NCBI RefSeq assembly: GCF_020700235.1
Contig: NZ_CP085301.1
Location: 1 to 64,000, forward strand
Length of the DNA: 64,000 nt
Reading direction: 5' to 3'
Source of the DNA: Haladaptatus pallidirubidus
GTDB taxonomy: Archaea > Halobacteriota > Halobacteria > Halobacteriales > Haladaptataceae
The notes below the pieces were generated by a model. The model worked only from the letters and a program-made list of their open reading frames with translations, ran no database searches and was not told the origin of the DNA. Numbering within the stretch: position 1 is the stretch's first letter; the number at the start of each line of letters is the position of its first letter. The translations under genes and the position numbers were made by a program. This document shows positions 53,789 to 62,405 of the stretch, one piece after another.

Positions 53789-55249
53789 TTACTGCGGCAG
53801 GGCGTACACCGTTCCCGCCACGTCGCCGACGTAGACGCCGTTCCGTCCGACCGCTGGCGGGGCGACGAGCGCCTCCTGTGCTTTGAACTGCCAGCGAACG
53901 TGACCGTCGGCGCGGTCGAGCGCGAACACCATGCCGTCGTCGTTGCTGACGTACACCAGTTCGTTGGTAAGGGCGGGCGACCCCCACACACGCGCGCCGG
54001 TCTGCACGCGCCACCGAACGGTTCCTTCGCGGGCGTCCAACGCGTAGACATGTCCGTCGGCACATCCGATGTAGATGATACCGCTCACGGCAACCGGGGA
54101 CGACCAGATTCCCGCATTCGTCCGGAATCGCCACTTGGTTTCGCCGGTTTCGGCGTCGATGGCGTACACGCGGTCACCATCGACGGTTCCGACGTATGCC
54201 GTGTCGTTGACGACTTCCGGCGCGCCAGCGACTGCGAGCGACGGGGCGAAGCGGAACTGCTCGCTTCCGTCGGTCACGTCGTGGGCGAAGAGTCCGCCGT
54301 CGAGGCCGGTCGCGTACAAGGTGTCGCCCGCGATTCGGAGCGACGTGAACGCTCGCGCGGGACTCCGGAACGAAAGCCGCTCCTCGCCGGTTTCGGAATC
54401 GAGCGCGAACACCTGCCCATCTCGAGCGGCGACGTAGAGGTCGTCGCCGAGGAGTTGCGGGGCGACTTCGAGTCCGGCGTCCGTTTCGAATCGCCATTCG
54501 CGCGCGCCGCTCGCCGAATCGAGCGCGAACAGATTTCCACTGCGGTCGCCGATGTAAGCGAAGCCGTTTCCGACGCCGGGGGTTCCGACCGCGTTGGACG
54601 CCTGAAACAGCCAGTTGCTCACGCCGTCGCGGTGGTCGATGTCGCAGACGAATCCGTTTTCGGTGCCGACGTAGACCGACCCGTCGCGGACGACGGGCGT
54701 GGTTTCGACCGGCCCGCCGACCTGTGCGTACCAACGGGCGCGGACAGCGTCCGCGCCCGCGTCCAATGCAGTCCTCGACGAATTCCTCATCGGCGAATCG
54801 GTATCGGACGAGTCGTCCGCGAGTTCGGCTCTGGTTTTCGGCTCCGCTCCGCTCTCGGGCCTCGCCGGTGCCGCCCCCGTCTCGAACGAACTGTCGTGGT
54901 CGTCCACGCCGCCGTCGAGTGCCATTCGTCTCGATTTCGAATCTGATTCCGACTCGAAACCGCCGTCGGAGACGAATCGCTTTACGTTCTCGCGGTCGGT
55001 GGCGCGTTCGTCGTTCGCCGGTTCGAGTTCCTCGTCCGATTCGGCAACGTCACCGCTCGTTTCGGAACGCTCGAACGTCCATTCGACGCTCCGCGAAACC
55101 GTGGTGTCCCCGCGCGTGACCACTTGGTCGAACTGGAACTCGCCGGTCGCACTCACGTCGATACCGTCCGATTCGTCCTCGTCGTGAGGGTAACCTGTCG
55201 CATCGAGTTCGCGTCGATTCGTCGGATGTCGCGTGTTTTCGTCCTTCAT
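53789..55249 (-). CDS. PQQ-like beta-propeller protein with acidic disordered N terminus
   Basis: A 486-residue protein. Residues 1-165 are acidic, Ser/Asp-rich and probably disordered; no signal peptide is obvious. From residue 168 it has about eight repeats of the type W-x-x-x-T-G-x-x-x-x-S-P-V-V-x-D-G-x-V-Y-x-G (for example [30 protein letters not shown]) ending [15 protein letters not shown]: a BamB/PQQ-type beta-propeller. Scaffold or enzyme unknown. Stands alone, next to gdhA on the same strand. Confidence 0.82.
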   Translation of the reverse strand: MKDENTRHPTNRRELDATGYPHDEDESDGIDVSATGEFQFDQVVTRGDTTVSRSVEWTFERSETSGDVAESDEELEPANDERATDRENVKRFVSDGGFESESDSKSRRMALDGGVDDHDSSFETGAAPARPESGAEPKTRAELADDSSDTDSPMRNSSRTALDAGADAVRARWYAQVGGPVETTPVVRDGSVYVGTENGFVCDIDHRDGVSNWLFQASNAVGTPGVGNGFAYIGDRSGNLFALDSASGAREWRFETDAGLEVAPQLLGDDLYVAARDGQVFALDSETGEERLSFRSPARAFTSLRIAGDTLYATGLDGGLFAHDVTDGSEQFRFAPSLAVAGAPEVVNDTAYVGTVDGDRVYAIDAETGETKWRFRTNAGIWSSPVAVSGIIYIGCADGHVYALDAREGTVRWRVQTGARVWGSPALTNELVYVSNDDGMVFALDRADGHVRWQFKAQEALVAPPAVGRNGVYVGDVAGTVYALPQ

Positions 55250-55415
55250 GTTTTTCTCCCGACCTGAATATGGTCTGACTGTCTCACTATTCGGATACTA
55301 TCTACTTTGTTATGGACCGATTACACCCTCTTCGCGCCGATGCAACAGTTGAAACGGTCGGAACAATCGGTCCGAGACCGATAGGATTTTTCCGACACAC
55401 GATGCAGATTCTCCC

Positions 55416-55880
55416 ATGACTGGGCTTTACTACGAGGAGTTCGAGGTCGGTGAAACTATCACCCACGAGAAACGGCGCACCGTGAGCGAGAGCGACAACC
55501 AGCGGTTCTGCGATATGACGATGAACCAGCAGCCGCTCCATTTGGACGCCGAGTTTGCTGGCGAGACGCAGTTCGGCAACCGACTGGTCAACGGACTCTA
55601 CACGATGAGCCTCGCGGTCGGCGTCTCGATTCCGGACACCACGGAGGGAACCATCGTCGCCAACCTCTCCTACGACAACGTCTCGCACCCGAATCCTGTT
55701 TTCCACGGCGACACGATTCGCGCCCAATCGACCGTAACGGACAAGCGCGAGACGAGCGACGGCGAGCGCGGCGTCGTCACCATGCACGTCGAAGTGTTCA
55801 AAACTGACGGCGAGGACGAGACGCTAGTCTGCGAGTTCGACCGAACCGCGCTGTCGCTAAAGATGGAGAACGCCGAGTAG
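55416..55880 (+). CDS. MaoC-family hydratase
   Basis: A 154-residue hotdog protein of the MaoC/R-hydratase family, which hydrates enoyl-CoA substrates. YYEEFEVGETITHEKRRTVSESD, then MTMNQQPLHLDAEFA with the catalytic Asp/His pattern, and later TVTDKRETSDGERGVVTMHVEVF. Lies close to the CitE-like lyase, so a shared dicarboxylic CoA-ester route is possible, which is inference. Confidence 0.88.
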   Translation: MTGLYYEEFEVGETITHEKRRTVSESDNQRFCDMTMNQQPLHLDAEFAGETQFGNRLVNGLYTMSLAVGVSIPDTTEGTIVANLSYDNVSHPNPVFHGDTIRAQSTVTDKRETSDGERGVVTMHVEVFKTDGEDETLVCEFDRTALSLKMENAE

Positions 55881-55910
55881 ACTGCGACCTGAAGAGGTGA
55901 GAAGGAGGAG

Positions 55911-56252
55911 CTACACCAACAACGAGAGGTTGACGAACACCGCAATCGTCCACGGAAGCGCGAGTCCCGCAGGGATGAGCGCGACGTACTCTCGCGGGAG
56001 GAGGGGGCGACATGCGAACCCGACCGCCAGCGAGAACGCTTTCAGTCCGAGAAGCGCCGCGAATCCGAACTCTGCGAGCGCGCCCCGTGCAATGGGGTTC
56101 GATTCGGTCAAACCGGTACGTAACCCGATGTAGGTCGTCAGCAGGTCGCCGACGAGAGCGAGCACGACGACGAACCAGAGGATGCGCTCCAACGTGCCGA
56201 AGTTGGGCCGTGCCACGCCGTAAATTCGGGCGGATAACCGCTGGTGGTTCAT
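55911..56252 (-). CDS. DUF5658-like four-helix membrane protein
   Basis: A 113-residue membrane protein: LERILWFVVVLALVGDLLTTYIGL, ESNPIARGALAEFGFAALLGLKAFSLAV and VALIPAGLALPWTIAVFVNLSLLV. The GDLLTTYIGL-TESNP core matches the family I recall as DUF5658; role unknown. Start at MNHQRL (56252). A TATA-like TATAATAA on the minus strand (56302-56311) sits about 50 bp upstream. Confidence 0.75.
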   Translation of the reverse strand: MNHQRLSARIYGVARPNFGTLERILWFVVVLALVGDLLTTYIGLRTGLTESNPIARGALAEFGFAALLGLKAFSLAVGFACRPLLPREYVALIPAGLALPWTIAVFVNLSLLV

Positions 56253-56453
56253 GGTGGTGTGGCGGAGTGTCCGCGTTATACCGACCAACTCCGGAGACGG
56301 GCTTTATTATACAGTTCCTTAACGAGTAGATTTGACGGTAATGATGTGCATAAAATATCGGCTAATCTACCATTCAACGTCACCGACGATATACAAATTG
56401 CCGTCCGCCGTCCCGGCGACGAGGAACCGCCCGCGACCGGTGAACGAGCCGAC

Positions 56454-58157
56454 CTACAGAATCGTCCCGTGTTTCTTATCCGGCAGGCTCTTTTCTAACC
56501 CCGCGTAGAATTCGAAGCGATTTTCCAGTTCCTCGCGCAGGGTGCTCGGCGGGACGATGTCATCGATGACCATCTCGCTGGCCATGCGGTGCGCGTCGAT
56601 GTCTTGTCGGTACTCCTCGCGGAGTTCTTGTTCGCGCTGCGCGCGCTCGTCCTCGTCCTCGATGGCGTTCAGTTTGTTCGCGTACACCGCGTTGATTGCG
56701 GCCTCGGGACCCATAATTCCGATTTCACCCGACGGGAGCGCGATGACGCTCTGTGGATCGTAGGCGGGGCCGGACATGGCGTAGATGCCCGCGCCGTAGG
56801 CCTTCCGGACGACGACGGACTGCTTCGGCACCGTCGCGGAAGAGGTGGCGTAAATCATCTTCTTTCCTTTCTCCAGAATCGAGTCCTTTTCGACCTGCGA
56901 CCCGGCCATGAATCCCGGCGTGTCACAGAGGTAGAGCAGCGGCACTTCGAAGGCGTCACACTTCCAGATGAACTCCGCGGCTTTTTCGGCGGCGTCGGGG
57001 AAAATCGCGCCCGAGCGATGTGCCGGTTGGTTGGCAACGATGCCGACCGGTCGCCCGTCGATTCGGGCGAAGGCGGTGATGATTTCCTCGCCGTAGTTTG
57101 GCCGGAGTTCGAAGTACGAATCCGCGTCCACGACGCGCTCTATCAGATCGGTCATGTCGTAGGCCCGGTTCGGGCTCTGCGGGATGACCTCATCGATGCC
57201 GTTCGGGGACAGTTTCGGTGCCTTCGGTTCGCTCCGCGGCGGTTTCTCGTGCGCTTTGTTCGGCAAGTACGTGATGAGGTCGGCGACGAGTTCGCGAGCG
57301 TGTTCCTCGTCGCCCGCGACGAGGTCGGCACTCCCCGAGTGTTCGGCGTGCATCTGCGCCCCGCCGAGATCTTGCATGCTGATGTCCTCGCCCGTCACCA
57401 TCTGCACCATCCGCGGGGAGGCGATGGCCATCGCGGACATCTCCTCGACCATGATTGTGAAGTCGGCGAAAACCGGGGTGTACGCCGCTCCTGCGATACA
57501 CGGCCCATACAGGACACAAATCTGCGGCACGCGCCCGGAGAGCATCGAATGGTTGTAGTAGTACTTCCCGATACCCTCGCGGTTGGCGAAAAAGCCGGTC
57601 TGTTGGTCGATCCGCCCGCCGGAAGAGTCCATCAGGTAGAGAACGGGATTGCCGCTCTGGAGTGCGCGCTGTTGCATCCGGAGGAACTTCTCAACGCCCT
57701 TCGCAGCCATGCTCCCGGCTTTGACCGTAAAGTCGTTCGCCATGAAGTGGACGTCCCGGCCTTCGAACTCGGCCGCCCCCGTGAGCAGGCCGTCCGCCGG
57801 AAGTTTGTCCTCCGCGTCGAACTCGGCGAATCGGCCGTCTTCGAACTTCAAGCCGTCGTCGCCGAACCAGAGGTCGAGTCGGTCTCGAACGAACAGCTTT
57901 CCCTTCTCGGCGAGACGTTCTTTGTACTTTTCGGGGCCGCCAGCCTCGATTTCTTCGATTTCTTCCCAGAGCTTTTCCTCGCGCTCCGTCGGCCCCAAAT
58001 CGTCTTCTGGCGGTTCTTCCGATTCGCTCCACGTGACGGTGGGTTTGTCTGCGTCCCCGACGTACACGTTCACCTCGCTCCCGACGTGCTGGGCGAGTGC
58101 GCTGGCGATAGCTGAAGCTTCCTCCTCGGTTGCCCCCGCGCCGATGCGGACTTTCAT
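56454..58157 (-). CDS. Acyl-CoA carboxylase carboxyltransferase subunit
   Basis: Carboxyltransferase (beta) subunit of propionyl-/acetyl-CoA carboxylase. The family landmarks SSGGRIDQQTGFFANREGIGKYYY, LYGPCIAGAAYTPVFADFTIMV, PNYGEEIITAFARIDGRPVGIVANQP and SVVVRKAYGAGIYAMSGPAYDPQ are present. A 45-residue N-terminal extension (MKVRIGAGATEEEASAIASAL) makes 567 residues, longer than most 515-residue members. No biotin carboxylase or biotin-carrier gene lies next to it, so it must work with subunits elsewhere. Start at MKVRIGAG (58157). Confidence 0.9.
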   Translation of the reverse strand: MKVRIGAGATEEEASAIASALAQHVGSEVNVYVGDADKPTVTWSESEEPPEDDLGPTEREEKLWEEIEEIEAGGPEKYKERLAEKGKLFVRDRLDLWFGDDGLKFEDGRFAEFDAEDKLPADGLLTGAAEFEGRDVHFMANDFTVKAGSMAAKGVEKFLRMQQRALQSGNPVLYLMDSSGGRIDQQTGFFANREGIGKYYYNHSMLSGRVPQICVLYGPCIAGAAYTPVFADFTIMVEEMSAMAIASPRMVQMVTGEDISMQDLGGAQMHAEHSGSADLVAGDEEHARELVADLITYLPNKAHEKPPRSEPKAPKLSPNGIDEVIPQSPNRAYDMTDLIERVVDADSYFELRPNYGEEIITAFARIDGRPVGIVANQPAHRSGAIFPDAAEKAAEFIWKCDAFEVPLLYLCDTPGFMAGSQVEKDSILEKGKKMIYATSSATVPKQSVVVRKAYGAGIYAMSGPAYDPQSVIALPSGEIGIMGPEAAINAVYANKLNAIEDEDERAQREQELREEYRQDIDAHRMASEMVIDDIVPPSTLREELENRFEFYAGLEKSLPDKKHGTIL

Positions 58158-58326
58158 GTCTCCGTGTCCGTGGGGTGATTTCAAACCGTTTTCCCTTTCG
58201 CACGCGGCAAAAATTTCGACTGGCAAAAAAAGCGGTCGCAGAAAGCGAATCTGAAGGCGGGAGTTTGCGGAGGGAGGTGTTTAGAAGCGTCTTTGGGGTC
58301 GGTGCGGAACGGAGCGCGATAAACGA
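58158..58326. other. Short gap, nothing recognised
   Basis: Between the carboxylase promoter and the frameshifted regulator; no feature of note. Confidence 0.4.
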
Positions 58327-58751
58327 CTACCGTTCTGGCAGTTCCATTGCGGCGACGTGTTCCGCGTACTCTTCGAGGACGGGTTGTCCCCAGTAGCGGA
58401 CGGATTCGCTCCGCGCATCGTAGTCGATGATGTTCGCGTCATCGAGTTTCGGCAGGTGTGTGTGTGATGGAGTGATGCTTCGACGCGCCTTTGGTAATCG
58501 TCCGGAACGTCCCCGGTCGACGTTTCGGTTTCCCACGCGGCGACCTGCTCGACGAGGTCGGAAAGCGTTGCCACGCCCTCCGGCGTTGCCGAGAGATGGT
58601 GAATAGCGTATCGACGTCGCTTCTCCGACAGCAGTTTAAAGATGTCGTCGAACGACGGCCTGCTCACTGCCGGTTCAGCACGAAGTACGTGGGGTGGATC
58701 TGTAGACGGTCGTTTCCCCGAGTCGTCCCGGTATGGTGACTCATTGCTCAT
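58327..58751 (-). pseudogene. DUF7344-like winged-helix regulator, shifted by a dinucleotide repeat
   Basis: The N-terminal frame (start 58751) reads LLSEKRRRYAIHHLSATPEGVATLSDLVEQVAAWE, then SLHHTHTCRNS. Two extra bases put it out of frame at 58456-58466, where (AC)5 occurs on the minus strand. The other frame continues exactly as the family expects: THLPKLDDANIIDYDARSESVRYWGQ to a stop at 58327. With one AC unit fewer, the protein would be a normal member of about 140 residues. The interval is 425 nt, two more than a multiple of three. It is either a recent loss, a sequencing slip or a phase-variable switch. Confidence 0.75.
58456..58466 (-). repeat. Dinucleotide (AC/GT) microsatellite at the frameshift
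   Basis: Plus-strand GTGTGTGTGTG inside the wHTH gene. One unit fewer would restore the reading frame, as expected for slipped-strand change. Confidence 0.75.
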
Positions 58752-58796
58752 GCGACGCTCATCTCCAGTTGATGACCCTCCATAAAGAATGGTGAA

Positions 58797-58810
58797 TCTA
58801 GGTACCTAGA
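58797..58810. promoter_or_regulatory. Perfect 14-bp palindrome before the regulator gene
   Basis: TCTAGGTACCTAGA, with two rare CTAG tetramers, 46 bp upstream of the regulator start (58751) and just beyond a TTTATG box on the minus strand. Candidate operator. Confidence 0.55.
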
Positions 58811-58866
58811 AAGCTGGCAGTCGAACTGAAACCATCGACGCGTATGGTTTTGTTTCTAATAGCTGT

Positions 58867-58889
58867 ATCACCGAATATATTTGGGTGAT
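58867..58889. promoter_or_regulatory. 23-bp near-palindrome around AATATATT
   Basis: ATCACC arms (58867-58872 and 58884-58889, GGTGAT) flank AATATATT (58874-58881). The A/T core could be a TATA box for the repeat-protein gene; the arms could be an operator shared between the divergent genes. Confidence 0.5.
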
Positions 58890-59065
58890 GAGTTCCATCG
58901 AATTGTGGCCAGCGAAACGACGATTACCTCATGAGTTCGGTTCGATTGCCGATAGTGCTCGAAGATAACCTCCACGTGCAGCGTCGGCAACGGGTCGATG
59001 GATTTCAAGAACGGAATTAACAGTGTCGAAGGTTGAAACCGGAATCGACCGTCAGTTACGTGATT

Positions 59066-61513
59066 ATGAGGCGATTTATCCGAACGACGCTCGTGTTCGT
59101 TTTCATCCTGACGCTCGTGAATACTGGTTTCGTTTCGGTGGTGCAACCGACAGCACAGTCGCCGACGGAACCATCCGAATCGGTGGACGTCTCCGCGTCA
59201 GTAGACGCGCAGGCGGCGACGAACGCACCGGACGTGCTGTCGCCGAGCGCACGAGTGAGCGACCAAACCGACGGTTCCCTTTCGGGCGATGTCCTTCAGC
59301 GAGTATCCGTTCGACAACGCCAGCTTTCAGACCGCGAGCGGGCCGCCGTTCGCGGTGCGTTGCAGGGCGCGTCGCTGGCACAGCGGCAAGGCGTTTCGAT
59401 CAGTCAGCAACAACGACAGGCGGTGGCACAAGGTGCCGCGCAAGCGGTTTCTCAGCGCCAGCAAGCGAGCGTTTCGCAAGTGCAGGCAGCGGCCCGCGGT
59501 GCGGCGCACGGAACGCTCCTCCAGAGTCAAACCGTGGATATTCGCCAAATTCAGGTTGCGACCACTGGAGCAACCGCCGGGGTGACGAAACAAGTGCAGC
59601 GCGCAAACGCGTCCCAAGTCCAAGCCGCGGCGTTTGGCGCTGGCCACGGCGCGGTCGCGCAGAGTCAGCGAGCGACCGTCGAACAGATACAAATCGCGGC
59701 GCGAGGGGCCGGAACGGGTGCCGTGAAAGGCGCGGTTCAGAACCAGCAGGCGAGCATTTCGCAGGTTCAAGAAGCCGCACAGGGTGCCGCCTTCGGCGCG
59801 CTTGCCCAGCGCCAGCGAGTCGAAATCAAGCAGGTGCAGTTCGCGGCGCAGGGCGCGGCGACGGGGGCACTACAGACGCAACGCGCGAACGTGAAACAGG
59901 TTCAAGTCGCCGCACTGGGCGCAGCAAACGGAGGGGTAACGCAGGTTCAGCGAGTCGATATTCGACAAGTGCAGGCCGCGACGCGTGGTGCCGCGGCGGG
60001 TGCGATTTCCCAGCACCAACGAGCCAACATCGTCCAGATTCAGATCGCCGCACAGGGCGCGGCGAAAGGTGGAATCACGCAAATTCAACGGGCAACCGTC
60101 AAACAGGTGCAGTCGGCCTGCCGAGGCGCGGCGGCGGGCGCGTTGAGCATCGTCCAGATTCAAACGATAAACATCGTGCAGATTCAGGTCGTCGCGCAGG
60201 GGGCGACGCAGGGAGCCATTCAGGGCGCCGTCCAGAAACAGGTCGTTGAGGTGCAACAGATACAGGCCGCCGCGAGGGGTGCGGCGCGCGGCGGTATCAC
60301 GCAGGTGCAAACCGTTCGAATCCAACAGATTCAGGCCGCGTGCCTTGGCGCGGCGGCGGGCGCAGTGACGCAGAGCCAGCAAGCGAGCATCACGCAAGTA
60401 CAGGCCGCCGCACAAGGCTCCGCGACGGGCGGCGTTTCGGCGAGCCAACGCCAGCAAGTCGATGTCCGGCAGGTGCAAGCCGCCACGCGGGGCGGTGCGA
60501 GCGGCGCGATTTCCCAGAGTCAGCGGGCGAGCATCACGCAGATTCAAGCCGCCGCGCTGGGTTCGGCGAGCGGTAGTATCACGCAGGTTCAGGGAGCTAC
60601 CGTCGAACAGATGCAGGCCGCGTCCGCGGGTGCCGCGGCAGGGTCGGCGAATGCTGCCGCCCAGCAGAACGTGAACGACGCGAGCCAGATTCGGCAAGCC
60701 GCAAGCGCGGGGGCGGCACGAGCGGCTGACCAAATCGCCGAGGGGGAGAACGTGCAACCGCAAACGGTTCGGTCGCTCGCGCAGGACGAGGCGAGTCAGA
60801 TTTCGGCTGTCACGACGACACTGCCACCAACAGCGACGACAACGACTACGCAGAACACCGAGACGACGCAACCGCCACAACCCACCCAGGCAACACCGAA
60901 CGAAACGACGCCACGGACGACTCCGGCGGCTCCGCCGACTCCCGCAACGCAGGCACCCACCGCCACGCCGACTGCCGACGTGACTACCACGGCAAACGGT
61001 ACGACTACTACGCCGAATGTCACGACGACGACCACAACTACGACTCCGACCGCCGAACCGCTCGCGGTTGACCTGAACTGCACCGAAATCACGGCGAACA
61101 CGACACAGCCCCGAGACCTGCAATTGGTCGCGGTATTGGTCGATGTGTCGAATCCGGAATCGGGCGTGCAGGTCACGCAGAACGTCTCGGCGAACAATTT
61201 CGAGCAAGCGCCGGACGGCAATTACACGTGGACGAACACGACGACGGACCTCGATGTCGAAGGTTTCGTCTTCCTCAACGCGACGTTGTTCGACACGAAC
61301 GGGCAGGAAGTCGCGTCTATCGAACAGGACGACGTGCAGGCGTGCATCGAACAGGAACGAGGCGCGCAAACGTCCGTTCCGGGGACGCCCGGAGCGACGA
61401 CTACCGAGACGGCACAACAGGGGACACAAACCGTGACCACTCGACAGACCACGGTTGGTCAGGGGACGACAACGAATCCGACGACCGCACAGCAACCGAC
61501 CACGACGGTGTAG
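59066..61513 (+). CDS. Secreted Gln/Ala-rich tandem-repeat surface protein
   Basis: An 815-residue protein. Residues 1-32 are a signal-anchor-like stretch (RRFIRTTLVFVFILTLVNTGF). From about residue 90 to 560 come 17-18 copies of a 22-26-residue unit, consensus xVxQVQxAAxGAAxGAVxQxQR (for example ASITQVQAAAQGSATGGV, VDIRQVQAATRGAAAGAI), with few charged residues. Then follow a Thr-rich stretch, a small beta domain with two cysteines (VDLNCTEIT, VQACIEQ), and another Thr-rich tail. No PGF-CTERM or LPXTG-like end is seen. The start MRRFIRTT is the first ATG of the signal. Unknown function; likely cell-surface fibre, adhesin or matrix protein. Confidence 0.8.
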   Translation: MRRFIRTTLVFVFILTLVNTGFVSVVQPTAQSPTEPSESVDVSASVDAQAATNAPDVLSPSARVSDQTDGSLSGDVLQRVSVRQRQLSDRERAAVRGALQGASLAQRQGVSISQQQRQAVAQGAAQAVSQRQQASVSQVQAAARGAAHGTLLQSQTVDIRQIQVATTGATAGVTKQVQRANASQVQAAAFGAGHGAVAQSQRATVEQIQIAARGAGTGAVKGAVQNQQASISQVQEAAQGAAFGALAQRQRVEIKQVQFAAQGAATGALQTQRANVKQVQVAALGAANGGVTQVQRVDIRQVQAATRGAAAGAISQHQRANIVQIQIAAQGAAKGGITQIQRATVKQVQSACRGAAAGALSIVQIQTINIVQIQVVAQGATQGAIQGAVQKQVVEVQQIQAAARGAARGGITQVQTVRIQQIQAACLGAAAGAVTQSQQASITQVQAAAQGSATGGVSASQRQQVDVRQVQAATRGGASGAISQSQRASITQIQAAALGSASGSITQVQGATVEQMQAASAGAAAGSANAAAQQNVNDASQIRQAASAGAARAADQIAEGENVQPQTVRSLAQDEASQISAVTTTLPPTATTTTTQNTETTQPPQPTQATPNETTPRTTPAAPPTPATQAPTATPTADVTTTANGTTTTPNVTTTTTTTTPTAEPLAVDLNCTEITANTTQPRDLQLVAVLVDVSNPESGVQVTQNVSANNFEQAPDGNYTWTNTTTDLDVEGFVFLNATLFDTNGQEVASIEQDDVQACIEQERGAQTSVPGTPGATTTETAQQGTQTVTTRQTTVGQGTTTNPTTAQQPTTTV
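59330..60730 (+). repeat. Imperfect tandem repeats of about 66-78 bp inside the surface-protein gene
   Basis: DNA-level repeats of the Gln/Ala unit (CAGGTGCAAGCCGCC-type cores), each 66-78 bp, 17-18 copies, all in frame. Coding, not CRISPR: units run end to end without spacers and keep codon use. Confidence 0.8.
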
Positions 61514-61568
61514 TGTCGGCTCCACAGCCACGTCGAGGAACGAACCGACTTTCGAAAAAACGAGGCGG

Positions 61569-62405
61569 CTACAGCGCCGATTCGAGTCGATCGATGAGTC
61601 CCTCGTTGCCGAGGTGCACCGGAACCCGCTGGTGAAGTTCGTCGGGTTCGATGTCCAACAGCGACCGGTCGCCGTCGGACGACCGGCCGCCCGCGGATTC
61701 GACGATGTACGCGATTGGATTTCCTTCGAACTGCAACCGGAGTTTCCCCTCGGGGCGCGATTGCAGCCCGGGATAGGCGAACACGCCGCCGTAGGTCAAC
61801 ACCTGATTCACGTCGCCTATCATCGAACCACCGTATCGAAGTTTGAGTTCAGTTTCGATTTCGCGAGCGAAGTCGGTGAACTCCTCGAACCAGTCCGGAA
61901 CGCGCCCGCCGAAGCCGTACACCACGGGGTCGTCGGGGAGCGTCAGGTCTTCTTTGACCGTTCTGCGGTCGCCGTCTTCGATGACGTACTCCGTCACGGT
62001 TCCCTCGCGAGCGACCATCATCGTCGTAATCGGACCGAATAGGACGTAGGCTGCCATGACGAGGTTTCGGCCGGACGCTGGCAGGGGGGCGTCGTACACG
62101 CCGACGATGGTGCCCATCGAGTTGTTCGATTTGATGTTCGACGAACCATCGAGCGGGTCGATTGCGACCGAGAGGCCGTCGCCGCAGTCGATGACGCCCT
62201 CGCGCTCCTCGCTGGCGAACTCGCCGACGCCGTCGATAGCCGTCAGTTCGGCTTCGAGGTACTCGTCGGCCCACACGTCCGCCGCCATCTGGGTTTCGCC
62301 GCTGGGGTTTTCCTCGTCGGCCTTTCTGCGACGGCCGGTGAGTCCGCTTCGAACGACGGGCGCGGAGGTCGAAACGACCTCGATGATTGTGTCGAGTGTC
62401 TCCAT
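61569..62405 (-). CDS. fbp: Fructose-1,6-bisphosphatase
   Basis: Gluconeogenic phosphatase of the class I type, 278 residues. IDPLDGSSNIKSN carries the metal- and phosphate-binding Asp residues, GTIVGVY, YGGSMIGDVNQVLTYGGVFAYP and EGNPIAYIVESAGG complete the family pattern. Its start overlaps the fba stop by one base, so the two form a coupled pair. It acts after fba on the path back to glucose. Confidence 0.93.
   Translation of the reverse strand: METLDTIIEVVSTSAPVVRSGLTGRRRKADEENPSGETQMAADVWADEYLEAELTAIDGVGEFASEEREGVIDCGDGLSVAIDPLDGSSNIKSNNSMGTIVGVYDAPLPASGRNLVMAAYVLFGPITTMMVAREGTVTEYVIEDGDRRTVKEDLTLPDDPVVYGFGGRVPDWFEEFTDFAREIETELKLRYGGSMIGDVNQVLTYGGVFAYPGLQSRPEGKLRLQFEGNPIAYIVESAGGRSSDGDRSLLDIEPDELHQRVPVHLGNEGLIDRLESAL

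Noticed and set aside
56589-58115. 508-codon open frame antisense to the carboxylase gene
   Set aside because: GC-driven shadow without recognisable motif.
59330-60730. CRISPR array
   Set aside because: Repeats have no spacers, stay in frame and code for a regular Gln/Ala unit.
59870-61531. Long minus-strand frame across the repeat protein
   Set aside because: Arises from the repeated GC-rich codons; Arg/Leu-rich and motif-free.
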